Assembly: GCF_954871325.1 (NCBI RefSeq)
Contig: NC_088777.1
Location: forward strand, 47,469,366-47,533,365
Source of the DNA: Gordionus sp. m RMFG-2023
Taxonomy: Eukaryota; Nematomorpha; Gordioida; Chordodea; Parachordodidae
Direction of reading: 5' to 3'
Length of the DNA stretch: 64,000 nucleotides
Shown: piece after piece, positions 47,497 through 59,379 of the stretch
Numbering within the stretch: the first letter of the stretch is position 1
Layout: every line of letters starts with the position of its first letter
Notes under the pieces: model-generated
What the model was told of the DNA's origin: nothing
Seen by the model: only the letters and a program-made list of their open reading frames with translations
Databases searched by the model: none
Made by a program: the position numbers and the translations under genes

Positions 47497-50400
47497 TGTT
47501 AGCGGTAATGTGAAATATTCGGCAATGTATACATTGCCGGGATATTTTCGGCAATGTGAGGTAGTGGTAGGCAGGGTAATTTTGTTATTTCGGCAAAGTA
47601 TACATTGACGAAATAACCTGGCAATGTGCACATTTGCCTGGTTAAATCAGGCAAAAATTTATTATTTATTTACTTTAATAAATTTTTTTAAATATATATT
47701 TTTTTAAATATATTTTAATTTGTTACAATATATTTTTTGATTGATATTTTTTTCTATTATATATTTTGATAGTTAATATATTTTATTTTTTGTGTTATAT
47801 GATTCCTTTAACAAACTTTTTTAAATATATTTTTTTGATTGATATTTTTTTCTTGATATATCTTTTGATCGCTAATTTTTTTTATTTTTTGTGTTATATG
47901 TTTTTTTAATAAATTTTTTAAAATATATATTTTTTTAATTTATATTTTTTATTTTTTGTGTTTATATGATTTTTTTAAATATATTTTTTTGATTGATATT
48001 TATTTTTAATATATATTTTTTTTTAAATTTATATTTGATATATCTTTTGATCGCTAATTTTTTTAATTTTTGTGTTATGATTTTTTTATTAAATTTTTTT
48101 GATTGATATTTTTTAATCTATTTTTTTAATAAATATTTTAAATATATTTTTTTGATTGATATTTTTTAATATAAATTTTTAAAATGATTATTATATATTT
48201 ATTTTACGTAATTTTATCTATTTTATATCTTTTGATAGATAATTATTAGGTAATAGTGACAAATGTCATAATCTTTATTTTTGAACTTTTTTGAGTTTGT
48301 TTAAAGCAAATAGATAAATATATGTTTTGTAAATATGTTAAATTAATATTTCAGTGAAAGTGTACTATAGAAAAGTGACAATTGTCATAATCGTTATTTT
48401 TAAACTTTTTTGAGTTTTTTTTGGGTAAAAATATGTTTTGTAAACATGTTAAATTAATATTTCAGTGAAAGTGTACTATGGAAAAGTGACAATTGTCATA
48501 ATCGTTATTTTTGAACTTTTTGAGTTTTTTAAAGTAAATGGGTAAAAATATGTTTTGTAAACATGTTAAATTAATATTTCAGTGAAAGTGTACTATGGAA
48601 AAGTGACAATTGTCATAATCGTTATTTTTGAACTTTTTTAGAGTAAATGGGTAAAAATATGTTTTGTAAACATGTTAAATTAATATTTCAGTGAAAGTGT
48701 ACTATAGAAAAGTGACAATTGTCATAATCGTTATTTTTAAACTTTTTGAGTTTTTTAAAGTAAATGGGTAAAAATATTTTTGTAAACATGTTAAATTAAT
48801 ATTTCAGTGAAAGTGTACTATGGAAAAGTGACAATTGTCAAAATCGTTATTTTTGAACTTTTTTTAGAGTAAATGGGTAAAAATATATTTTGTAAACATG
48901 TTAAATTAATATTTCAGTGAAAGTGTACTATGGAAAAGTGTCAATTGTCATAATCGTTATTTTTGAACTTTTTTAAGTTTTTTTAAAGTAAATGGGTAAA
49001 ACTATGTTTTGTAAACATGTTAAATTAATATTTCAGTGAAAGTGTAATATGGGAAAGTGACAATTGTCATAATCGTTATTTTTTAACTTTTTTGAGTTTT
49101 TTTAAGTAAATGGGTAAATATATGTTTTATAAACACGTTAAATTAATATTTCAGAGTGTATTATAGAAAAGTGACAATTGTCATAATCGATATATTATGA
49201 TTTTGAAGTTTTTTTAAAGTAAATGGGTAAAAATATGTTTTGTAAACATGTTAAATTAATATTTCAGTGAAAGTGTACTATGGAAAAGTGACAATTGTCA
49301 TAATCGTTATTTTTAAACTTTTTTGATATTTTTTAAAGTAAATGGGTAAAAATATGTTTTGTAAACATGTTAAATTAATATTTCAGTGAAAGTGTATTAT
49401 AGAAATGTGACAATTGTCATAATCGTTATTTTTAAACTTTTTTGAGTTTTTTTAGGTAAAAATATGTTTTATAAACATGTTAAATTAATATTTCAATGAA
49501 AGTGTATTATAGAAAAGTGACAATTGTCATAATCGTTATTTTAACTTTTTAAAGTTATTTTAAAGTAAATGATAAAAATATGTTTTGTAAACATGTTAAA
49601 TTAATATTTCAGTGAAAGTGTACTATGGAAAAGTGACAATTGTCATAATCGTTATTTTTAAACTTTTTTGAAATTTTTTAAAGTAAATGGGTAAAATATT
49701 TTTGTAAACATGTTAAATTAATATTTCAGTGAAAGGATACTATAGAAAAGTGACTGTCATAAACGTTATTTTTAAACTTTTTTGAGTATTTTTAAAGTAA
49801 ATGAGTAAAAATATGTTTTGTAAACATGTTAAATTAATATTTCAGTGAAAGTGTATTATAGAAAAGTGACAATTGTCATAATCGTTATTTTAAAATTTTT
49901 TGAGTTTTTTTAAAGTAATGGGTAAAAATATGCTTTGTAAACGTGTTAAATTAATATTTCAGTGAAAGTGTATTATGGAAAAGTGACAATTGTCATAATC
50001 GTTATTTTTGAACTTTTTTAAGTTTTTTTAAAGTAAATGGGTAAAAATATGTTTTGTAAACATGTTAAATTAATATTTCAGTGAAAGTGTACTATGGAAA
50101 ATTGACAATTGTCATTAAAAATATGTTTTGTAAACATGTTAAATTAATATTTCAGTGAAAGTGTACTATAGAAAAGTGACAATTGTCATAATCCTTATTT
50201 TTGAACTTTTTTAAGTTTTTTTGTAAATATGTAAAAATATGTTTTGTAAACGTTAAATTAAAATTTCAGTTTAGATATGTTTTATGTTTTAAAGTCACCA
50301 ACAGTAATATCAACGATAAAATTCCTAAATTCGCTTTTATTTATATATTCAAAATTAATGATGAGATATTTTCCTGCAAATCGTCATTCCTTGATTTGAT

Positions 50401-53400
50401 TGAACATAAGTTTTATTAATAATACATTTATCACTTCAAATGATAATAAATTCCACTATTATGATCAAACTTTAATCTTCATAGCATCCGGAAATGTTTT
50501 TTTAACATAATTTATAATAGTAGGCCGATATAAGATTAAAATAATTGTAAGATTAATTTATTTTTTCCTAAAATGTTAACTACGAAATATATATAAATAT
50601 AGAATCCTGCATTTATTTGTATATCAACTATCTATAATATCTTTGACTTATTTATTTCAATTCTGTGAGTAAATACATTTTAAATATTTATTCACTTTAG
50701 TGAACTCTAAGTTTTTTCGAGAAATAAAGGCCTTTTAAATATTTTTTTTACTATATTTTATTAAATTATGCTTGCCTCTCTCTTTGAAGGCCTTTGGCCA
50801 ATTTATGTTTTAAATTTTCCTCGGGTTTATAATCTTTTTTTAAAATATTTCTCACAAATTTTATAAGGTGAATATTATTATTCATTTTATTATATTTTTG
50901 TTAGAATGTTTGGTGTATAATCTTAGTAATTGTTTAAAATAAATATAAATATGAGGGCTAACTTTGAAAATGCTAAAATTAATTTCGTAATTATATTCAT
51001 TTTCGAAAAGCTATTTAATACTTTGATAGATTTAAATTTCAATAGTAGCTCTAACTTGTAATTTTAGATCGTTCACTAAAGTGAATAAATATTTAAAATG
51101 TATTTACTCACAGGATTGAAATAAATAAGTCAAAGATATTATAGTTAGTTGATATACAAATAACCGATGCAGGATTATATATTTAAATATATTTCGTAGT
51201 TAAAATTTTAGGAAAAAATAAATTATCCTTACGAAATTTTAATTATACATGTTTACAAAACATATTTTTACCCATTTAATTTAAAAAATCTCAAAAAAGT
51301 TTAAAAATAACGATTATGACAATTGTCACTTTTTTATAGTAAACTTTCACAGAAATATTAATTTAACATATTTACAAAACATATTTTTATCTATTTGCTT
51401 TAGAAAAACCCAAAAAAGTTTAAAAATAAATAATTATGACAATTTTCACTTTCCCATAGTACACTTTCACTGAAATATTAATTTAACATGTTTACAAAAC
51501 ATATTTTTACCCATTTACTTTAGAAAAACTTTAAAAAGTTCAAAAATAACGATTATGACAATTTTCACTTTCCCATAGTACACTTTCACTGAAATATTAA
51601 TTTAACATGTTTACAAAACATATTTTTACCCATTTACTCTAAAAAAAGTTCAAAAATAACGATTATGTCAATTGTCACTTTTCTATAATACACTTTTACT
51701 GAAATATTAATTTAACATGAAACATATTTTTACCCATTTATTTTAAAAAAATCTCAAAAAAGTTTAATAAATAACAATTATGACTTTCACTTTCCCATAG
51801 TACACTTTCACTGAAATATTAATTTAACATGTTTACAAAACATATTTTTACCCATTTACTTTAAAAAAACTCAGAAAAGTTTAAAAATAACGATTATGAC
51901 AATTGACACTTTTCTATAGTACACTTTCACTGAAATATTAATTTAACATATTTAAAAACATATTTTTATCTATTTGCTTTAGAAAAACCCAAAAAAGTTT
52001 AAAAATAACGATTATGACAATTTTCACTTTCCCATAGTACACTTTCACTGAAATATTAATTTAACATGTTTACAAAACATATTTTTACCCATTTACTTTA
52101 GAAAAACTTTAAAAAGTTCAAAAAAAACGATTATGACAATTGTCACTTTTCTATAATACACTTTTACTGAAATATTAATTTAACATGTTTACAAAACATA
52201 TTTTTACCCATTTATTTTAAAAAATCTCAAAAAAGTTCAAAAATAACAATTATGACTGTCACTTTCCCATAGTACACTTTCACTGAAATATTAATTTAAC
52301 ATGTTTACAAAACATATTTTTACAGATTTACATTAAAAAAACTCAGAAAAGTTTAAAAATAACGATTATGACAATCGTCACTTTTCTATAGTACACTTTC
52401 ATTGAAATATTAATTTAACATATTTACAAAACATATTTTTATCTATTTGCTTTAGAAAAATCCAAAAAAGTTTAAAAATAACGATTATGACAATTTTCAC
52501 TTTCCCATAGTACACTTTCGCTGAAATATTAATTTAACATGTTTACACAACATATTTTTACCCATTTACTTTAGAAAAACTTTAAAAAGTTCAAAAATAA
52601 CGATTATGACAATTGTCACTTTTCTATAATACACTTTTACTGAAATATTAATTTAACATGTTTACAAAACATATTTTTACCCATTTATTTTAAAAAATCT
52701 CAAAAAAGTTTAAAAATAACAAATATGACTGTCACTTTCCCATAGTACACTTTCACTGAAATATTAATTTAACATGTTTACAAAACATATTTTTACCCAT
52801 TTACTTTAAAAAAACTCAGAAAAGTTTAAAAATAACGATTATGACAATCGTCACTTTTCTATAGTACACTTTCACTGAAATATTAATTTATCATATTTAC
52901 AAAACATATTTTTATCTATTTGCTTTAAAAAACACAAAAAAGTTTAAAAATAACGATTATGACAATTGTCACTTTTCTATAGTACACTTCACTGAAATAT
53001 TAATTTAACTTGTTTACAAAACATATTTTTATTACCCATTTAATTTAAAAAATCTCAAAAAAGTTTAAAAATAACGATTATGACAATTGACACTTTTTTA
53101 TAGTAAACTTTCACTAAAATATTAATTTAACATATTTACAAAACATATTTTTATCTATTTGCTTTAGAAAAACACAAAAAAGTTTTAAAATAACGATTAT
53201 GACAATTGTCACTTTTCTATAATACACTTTCACTGAAATATTAATTTAACTTGTTTACAAAACATATTTTTACACATTTAATTTAAGAAATCTCAAAAAA
53301 GTTTAAAAATAACGATTAAGACAATTGTCACTTTTTTATAGTAAACTTTCACTGATATATTAATTTAACATACGTACAAAACATATTTTTATCTATTTGC

Positions 53401-54619
53401 TTTAGAAAAACACAAAAAAGTTTAAAAATAACGATTATGATAATTGTCACTTTTCTATAGTACACTTTCACTGAAATATTAATTTAATATGTTTACAACA
53501 TATTTTTATCCATTTAAATTAAAAAAACTTAAAAAAGTTTAAAAATAACGATTATGACAATTGTCACTTTTCTATAGTACACTTTTACTGAAATATTAAT
53601 TTAACATGTTTACACTTTGAAAAAACTCAAAAAAGTTAAAAAAATAACGATTATGACAATTGTCACTTTTCCATAGTACACTTTCACTTAAATATTAATT
53701 TAACATGTTTACAAAACATATTTTTACCCATTTAATTTAAAAAAACTTAAAAAAGTTTAAAAATAACGATTATGACAATTGTTACTTTTCTATAATACAC
53801 TTTCACTGAAATATTAATTTAACATATTTACAAAACTTATTTTTATCTATTTGCTTTAAAAAAATTCAAAAAAGTTTAAAAATAAAGATTATGACAATTG
53901 TCACTTTTACCTAAAAAATTATCCATCAAAAATATATAATAGATAAAATTACGTAAAATATAAATATATAAAAATCATTTTAAAATTATATATTAAAAAA
54001 AAATATCAATCAAAAAATATATTTAAAAAAATTTATTAAAAAAATCATATAACACAAAATTAAAAAAAATTAGCTATCAAATCAAGTAAAAAAAATATAT
54101 TTAAAAAAAAATATCAATCAAAAAATTATATTGAAAAAAATATATATATTAAAAAAAAATATTAAAAAAATCATATAACACAAAAAAAAATAAAAAAAAT
54201 TAGCGATCAAAAGATATATCAAGTAAAAAAAATATATTTAAAAAAAAATATCAATCAAAAAAATTGAAAAAAATATATGTATTTAAAAAAATATTAAAAA
54301 AAATCATATTATACATAAAATAAAAAAATTAGCGATCAAAAGATATATCAAGAAAAAATATGTACATTTAAAAAAATATATCAATCAAAAATATATATTG
54401 AAAAAAAAAAATATTAAATTTATGTAAAAAATAAAACAAATTAAAATATAATTAATCTTAAAAAATTATTAATAATAACGAAAAAATTATTAATAATATA
54501 ATATTACAAAAATTACACATTGCCTGATTTAACCCGGCAATGTATACTTTGCCGAAATAACAAAATTACCCTGCCTACCACTACCTCACATTGCCGAATA
54601 TTTCACATTGCCGCTAACA
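47497..54619. mobile_element. Foldback element FB2
   Basis: A 7.1-kb palindromic element. The left end GTTAGCGGTAATGTGAAATA and reversed right end GTTAGCGGCAATGTGAAATA continue into TTCGGCAATGT and the GGTAGTGGTAGGCAGGGTAA block. Inward come A/T-rich tracts with repeated GATTGATATTTTTTT-type motifs, then tandem ~117-bp subrepeats (left 48250-50275, right inverted 51240-53915), each with TGACAATTGTCA or a close variant. Then come inverted unique arms (about 50530-50710 and 51065-51235) around a roughly 355-bp loop (50711-51064). The left arm has about 260 bp (50280-50530) not present in the right. It has no coding capacity. The target duplication cannot be fixed because the flanking ATAT is self-complementary. 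Confidence 0.85.
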
Positions 54620-54621
54620 TA

Positions 54622-56597
54622 TACAGTATTAATATGATTTGTTGTAACACATGTCAACAATGTGAATAAACATTCTTATATGGTGTTCAAACTTTCCATA
54701 ATTATTGAAAAAACTTGTTGAGAAAATTTAAATTTTTTTATTAATTATAAAAGTTTGAAAACTTAATGAAGACAATTTTTCAAAATTTGAACAGGAACGA
54801 ATATAGCTTTTTTAATATTTTGGACATAGGTTTAAAAGAGAAAATGAGTATTTAAAAAATCTACTATAAAAATAATTTACTAATATTTTTACTTTTAAAG
54901 TATTATTCCATATTTTAATTTTATTTGTTAAGATTTTTTTATGATCAATTCGAGACGCCAAAATTAAAAAACCACTATTTATTTATTCTTACATATATAT
55001 AAAATATTATACAATACAAATCAATTAATCATTTAAAGGAATGCATCGAATTCCATCTTCAATGAATTTTGTGGTGTGAGAATAAAAATTTGAAAAATTA
55101 TATGTAAAATATCTCCTCAAAATACGCGTAACAGTAGCAATAACTTCTATTCTGTTAATTGGTTTAGGATAATTTGATCGGTATTGATTTTTAAGAACTT
55201 CGAAAAAATTTTCGATCGGATTTAATTGTGGAGAATAAGGTGGTAAAAATATGATATTTGGATAATTTTCACTAATTATCCTCGCTCGATGTATAGGAGC
55301 ATTATCCATTATAAGAAATGATTTCGATGGTAAAATTGTATATAAGTCATCGAGGAATATTTTAAATTTTATGGCAGTGAAAGCCCCATCTATAATTGTG
55401 AATTTTTTCATTCCACTTATTCCTATTGTGCATAGGACTGATATATTTTTACCTTTAGAGGGAGGTAACTTAACAGATGGCCTTTTTCTTAAGGGTGCCC
55501 ACCCATAGTGTGAAATAATGTGAGTGTTAAAGCCTACCTCGTCCAGGAAGAATATATTTTCAAAAGAAATATTTTTCATTTTTTCACAATATTCCTTTCG
55601 ATTTTGAATGACATCTGGGGCGTTTCTCCTATCGGGTTCTTTTCCAACCCTTTTCCGACTCCAACCCATTAATTTTATACTTTTCGATAATGCCGACTCG
55701 CTCATTTTTAGATTGAGCGGTAATTGTTCTATAATATTTTTTATGGTGTAGCCGTTATTATTATCTAATAATTCTGCTATATTAGCTTGTAGTTCTGCGT
55801 TATCCTTCTTTTTCCGTCCTCGTTGTTTCATTATATAATCTTTTAATGGGTCGTCGTAATATTCAGGGAAGGTTTCCCGCTTGAAGCGATAAACTGAACC
55901 AAGGGATAAATTAAGGTCTTGGGCAATTGTCTTTGCTTTGGGCTGATCATCAATTGGCTTGCTCAGCCATATTTTAGCCAATTCAATTTTTTCATGACTC
56001 CAGTTACCCTTTTTTTTCCTCATAGGAATAGGATCAAGATTTGATTGTTCTTGAATATTCAAATTTTGATATCGATTAGTAATGTCAGAAAGACATCTAC
56101 GGGAATTTGATGGACTAGATGAATTGCTTTGGTATCTATTTGTTATTTCAGATAACCCCCCAAGAGAATATGAAGTTTCATTAAATGTATCTAAAATTAT
56201 GTATCTAAAATTATGTATATAAAGTTAGTAAATAATCGAATATTATATTAACAAACCTGAAACTAGAGAAAGATTTAAAATACTAGCGATAGTAAAATTT
56301 GACATTTAAAAGAAATAGAAATACAGATTTTAATCTGAAAAAAATTATTAGAAATTTAAAATTAAAATTGTCGAAAATTTATAAAAGTAAACATAATAAA
56401 ATTTTAAATCAAGTTAAATTATAAGTTTTTAAAAATAATAATGTTTTTCGCAACATGTTCTTTGAATTAAAATTTTTTTAAAAAGGATCTATTTTTCTCA
56501 ACAAGTTTTTTCAATAATTATGGAAAGTTTGAACACCATATAAGAATGTTTATTCACATTGTTGACATGTGTTACAACAAATCATATTAATACTGTA
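54622..56597 (-). mobile_element. Tc1/mariner-IS630 transposon, apparently intact
   Basis: The element proper is 54624-56595, 1972 bp, flanked by the TA target duplication. Its 103-bp terminal inverted repeats (54624-54726 and 56493-56595, starting CAGTATTAATATGATTTGTT) match perfectly by eye. It encodes one spliced transposase with all catalytic residues. The target TA lies in the bases immediately outside the right end of FB2. Identical ends plus an open transposase point to a very young, possibly still mobile copy. Confidence 0.92.
55025..56305 (-). CDS. IS630/Tc1-type transposase (D-D-30-E)
   Basis: The enzyme that excises and inserts the element at TA. Two exons are inferred, 56305-56257 (MSNFTIASILNLSLVS) and 56190-55025, with a 66-nt GT-AG intron, giving 404 residues. 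The intron's second TTTTAG must be used, since the first leads to a stop. The N-terminal extension carries a repeated motif, LSEITNRYQ and LSDITNRYQ. Next come a helix-turn-helix (KTIAQDLNLSLGSVYRFKRE, residues 103-122), the basic RGRKKK, and a second winged-helix-like region ending WSRKRV. The catalytic triad is Asp233 (FFLDEVGFN), Asp312 (IMDNAPIH) and Glu343 (NPIENFFEVLK). The last two are 30 residues apart, shorter than the usual 34. Without the exon-1 model the first ATG is at MRKKKGNW, residue 73. Confidence 0.9.
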
Positions 56598-56676
56598 TAT
56601 TGGGAATAAATAAGTTTATCACTCAAAAATTTTGAAATAACATGAAATTAGATCTATATAATAAACTATATTTTAG

Positions 56677-56850
56677 AATGATGAAACTAGTGCACAATAT
56701 ATCTTGAATGATATAGTTAATACATTTAGTCCTTTAGACATGAATATGTCTGAGAATGATATAGTTAATACATTTAGTCCTATAGACATGAATATGTCTG
56801 AGAATGAAATATTTGAATTTAAATATTTATTTTATATTTTATTAATTTAA
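56677..56850 (+). CDS. Exon-like segment with an in-frame 48-bp repeat
   Basis: After an acceptor-like ATATTTTAG, a frame of 57 codons runs to TAA at 56848-56850. Two tandem 48-bp units (56707-56754, 56755-56802) each encode NDIVNTFSP(L/I)DMNMSE and differ by a single base. The frame continues into EIFEFKYLFYILLI. A repeat whose length is a multiple of three, with no stop, suggests a coding exon, but the family is unknown and no upstream exon was found. The DNA lies just right of the Tc1/mariner element. Confidence 0.35.
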   Translation, partial: NDETSAQYILNDIVNTFSPLDMNMSENDIVNTFSPIDMNMSENEIFEFKYLFYILLI

Positions 56851-58138
56851 TAATAGTTAGACAATTCCAACTTAAATTTTATTTTTCAATAACAGAATTT
56901 AACTAAAATAGATCCATAAGAGGGCGTTAAATGCATAAATATGAAAATTTATTCTTAGTAAACCAGAATAATTATTGGATAGCGCTTTTTTTGTATTTGG
57001 GTGTAAATACATGTGAAAAACCTAAAAAATTTTTTAAAAATATAGGTTTCTTTGACATTTAATTAATGAGTAGGTTTAGAATCGAAAAATAGTAGAAAAT
57101 TTGTAAGGAACATGTTGCTGGCGTTATTGATCAATATCTCTTCATTTTTGGTTTATACTTGTATATTTAGGTGTTAAACATTATCCTAAAAAAATATTTT
57201 GAAAATATTATGATTTGACCGAATGCCGAGCTCAAGACCGACCACTTACTAAATATTCGATCGACCAAATTTGGTATTAATATTATTTGGAAAATGATCA
57301 TTTTTTGGTTTATTTATCTATATATACGTGTAAATCTTTATCCCAAAAAATATTTTAAAAATATCGTAATTTGACAGATAACTGATTCGAAACCGGCCCA
57401 ATGACTAAATACTGCATTGATGGCCTCCATGGAAAATTCTTCTTTTTTGGTTTATACGTGAATAATAACGTGTTAAGCATTATCCTTAATTTTTTGAACA
57501 TATTATGATTTGACCGAATGGCGAGCTCAATACCGACCACTTACTAAATATTCGATCGACCAAATTTGGTAGTAATATTATTATGAAAATGTTCATTTTT
57601 GGTTTTTTTTTCTATAAATACGTGTAAAACATTATCCTAAAAAATATTTTGAAAATATTATGATTTGCGAATGCCAAGCTCAAATCCCACCACTTAATAA
57701 ATAATCTTAATTATAATAAATTTATAATAAAAAAGAATTTCAATATTACAAAAAATTATTCCACCCTCCACTTTCGTCGAGATTACCTAAATGTTTGGTA
57801 TTTTTAAATTTCATGAAAATTTAAAAATTTTTAAAAAATTATTTTGGCATTTTCCTAAAAGCTAAAATAAATGAGTGAAAGTACGTAAAAAAAAAATAAA
57901 CAAATAAATAATAATATCAAATATTAGCCGTAAAAATTTAAAATTATTATATAATTATAATTCATATTGTTTTTAAAATGTCTGATTTCCTGCCATATTT
58001 AATTTGGTAAGCTGAGGCCGTGCTAGGCCCTTCTAATTGTCTTTATTTAAACTATATATCTACAATTTTAAAGTAAAGACGATTGATATAAACAATTATC
58101 AATATAATACAACTGGTTACAATTTGGTAAACTAAAAT

Positions 58139-58379
58139 ATGGTGGAGTTTACATTATATATTAATCATGGCTTATTACAAAATGGTCAAATTTTTAAGGG
58201 TATCCCTGGTGAGTTTAAAATGTTATTAATTCAAGTTTGATAAAAAGTAATTTTATAACCTTGTGTTTGCATTTATATGCATAGGACTTTATTTCTGCTC
58301 ACCCAATGAGGGTATCCTTAATATGTTTCCGACCCTAAGACAAGGGAAGTCTATCGACTTTACAATGCTTAGCAAATAG
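58139..58379 (+). CDS. Two-exon small gene or gene fragment in the FB3 loop
   Basis: ATG at 58139 opens MVEFTLYINHGLLQNGQIFK, ending at a donor (G|GTGAGT) at 58208. An acceptor (TATATGCATAG) restores phase at 58285 for GLYFCSPNEGILNMFPTLRQ and GKSIDFTMLSK with a TAG at 58377-58379. That makes 54 residues. A stop codon lies just upstream of the ATG in frame. The peptide is non-random with good splice sites; faint likeness to a SPRY domain tail was considered but not accepted. Being inside the loop of a palindromic element, it may be captured host sequence. Confidence 0.4.
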
Positions 58380-58516
58380 ATCTATCGATCATATATTGGG
58401 ACTTATCGGCGCTTATAAAATTAAGTACCTATATTAGTGTTTTATTTACAAAAATATGTGTACTATATCAATTTATGATTGCTATATAATGTATTAGTGA
58501 CAAAGGCTATCAAGTA

Positions 58517-58609
58517 TTAAAAAGTATGTGATTGCGGGGGAGGTAAGACACGTTCCCCCAGGTCAGGGGAGCGTTCCTCATTGTCCAAGAGTTCGTTCGA
58601 TCCGACCAT
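58517..58609 (-). CDS. Short GC-richer open frame, possible first exon
   Basis: Minus-strand ATG followed by VGSNELLDNEERSPDLGER and VLPPPQSHTF, 30 codons to a TAA, with a possible donor (GAAC|GTGTCT) inside. G+C is well above the surroundings. It would suit the N terminus of a protein, but no partner exon was found and it lies between the arms of FB3. Confidence 0.25.
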   Translation of the reverse strand: MVGSNELLDNEERSPDLGERVLPPPQSHTF

Positions 58610-59379
58610 TTTATTGCCTTCGGTTAAATTTAACGTTTCGTCAAACTAAACAAAAATGAACTTTTCAATTAATATTACAAACAAATTTGATCGAATATTT
58701 AGTAAGTGGTCGGTTTTGAGAACGGCATTAGGTCAAAATGTTATTTTCAAAATATTTTTTAGGATAATTCTTAACACCATAATATACACGTATAAACCAA
58801 AAATGAAGAATTTTCCCTGGATAACGTTAGCAATTCAGTATTTCGGTTTCAAATCGGTTATCGGTCAAATCATGATATTATAAAAATATATTTTGGTATA
58901 ATGTTTTACACGTATTTATAGATAAATAAACCAAAAATAGTCATTTTCCAAATAATATTAATACCAAATTTGGTCGATCGAATACTTAGTAAGCGGTCCA
59001 TTTTAAGCTCGCCATTCGGTCAAATCATAATATTTTCAAAAAATTAATTAGGATAATGCTTACGTTGTTGTTCACGTATAAACCAAAAATGAAGAATTTT
59101 CCATGGATATCGCCAGCAATGCAGTATTTAGTCATTGACCCCGTTTCAAATCGGTTAATTGTCAAATCACGATATTTTAAAAATATTTTCTCGGATAATG
59201 ATTTACACGTATTTATAGAAAAATAAACCAAAAATGGTCATTTTCCAAATAATATTAATATCAAACTTGGTCGATCGAATATTTAGTAAGTGGTCGGTTT
59301 TGAGCTCGCCATTTGGTCAAATCATAATATTTTCAAAAAATTCTGACTATATAATCATATTAGTTTAATAGACAGTGGT

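Larger units (their letters stand above)
56985..59345. mobile_element. Foldback-like element FB3
   Basis: Inverted arms at about 56985-57720 and 58655-59345 are each built from alternating subunits of about 150 bp. One type holds CGAATGCCGAGCTCAAGACC and ATTCGATCGACCAAATTTGG; the other ACTGATTCGAAACCGGCCCA and CTCCATGGAAAATTCTTC. Both share TTTTTGGTTTATAC and AACATTATCCTAAAAAATAT linkers. The right arm reads the same subunits on the other strand. The outer ends are not sharp and no target duplication was found. The loop between the arms (57720-58650) is unlike the arms and holds exon-like sequence. Confidence 0.7.

Noticed and set aside
47500-54619. Telomeric or centromeric satellite
   Set aside because: The tandem units are confined between unique inverted termini and change orientation at a defined centre, as in a foldback transposon.
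58656-59231. Open frames on both strands within the right arm of FB3
   Set aside because: They follow the repeat period (shared KPKMKNFPW-type words) and recur in the arm subunits. They arise from repeat sequence, not genes.
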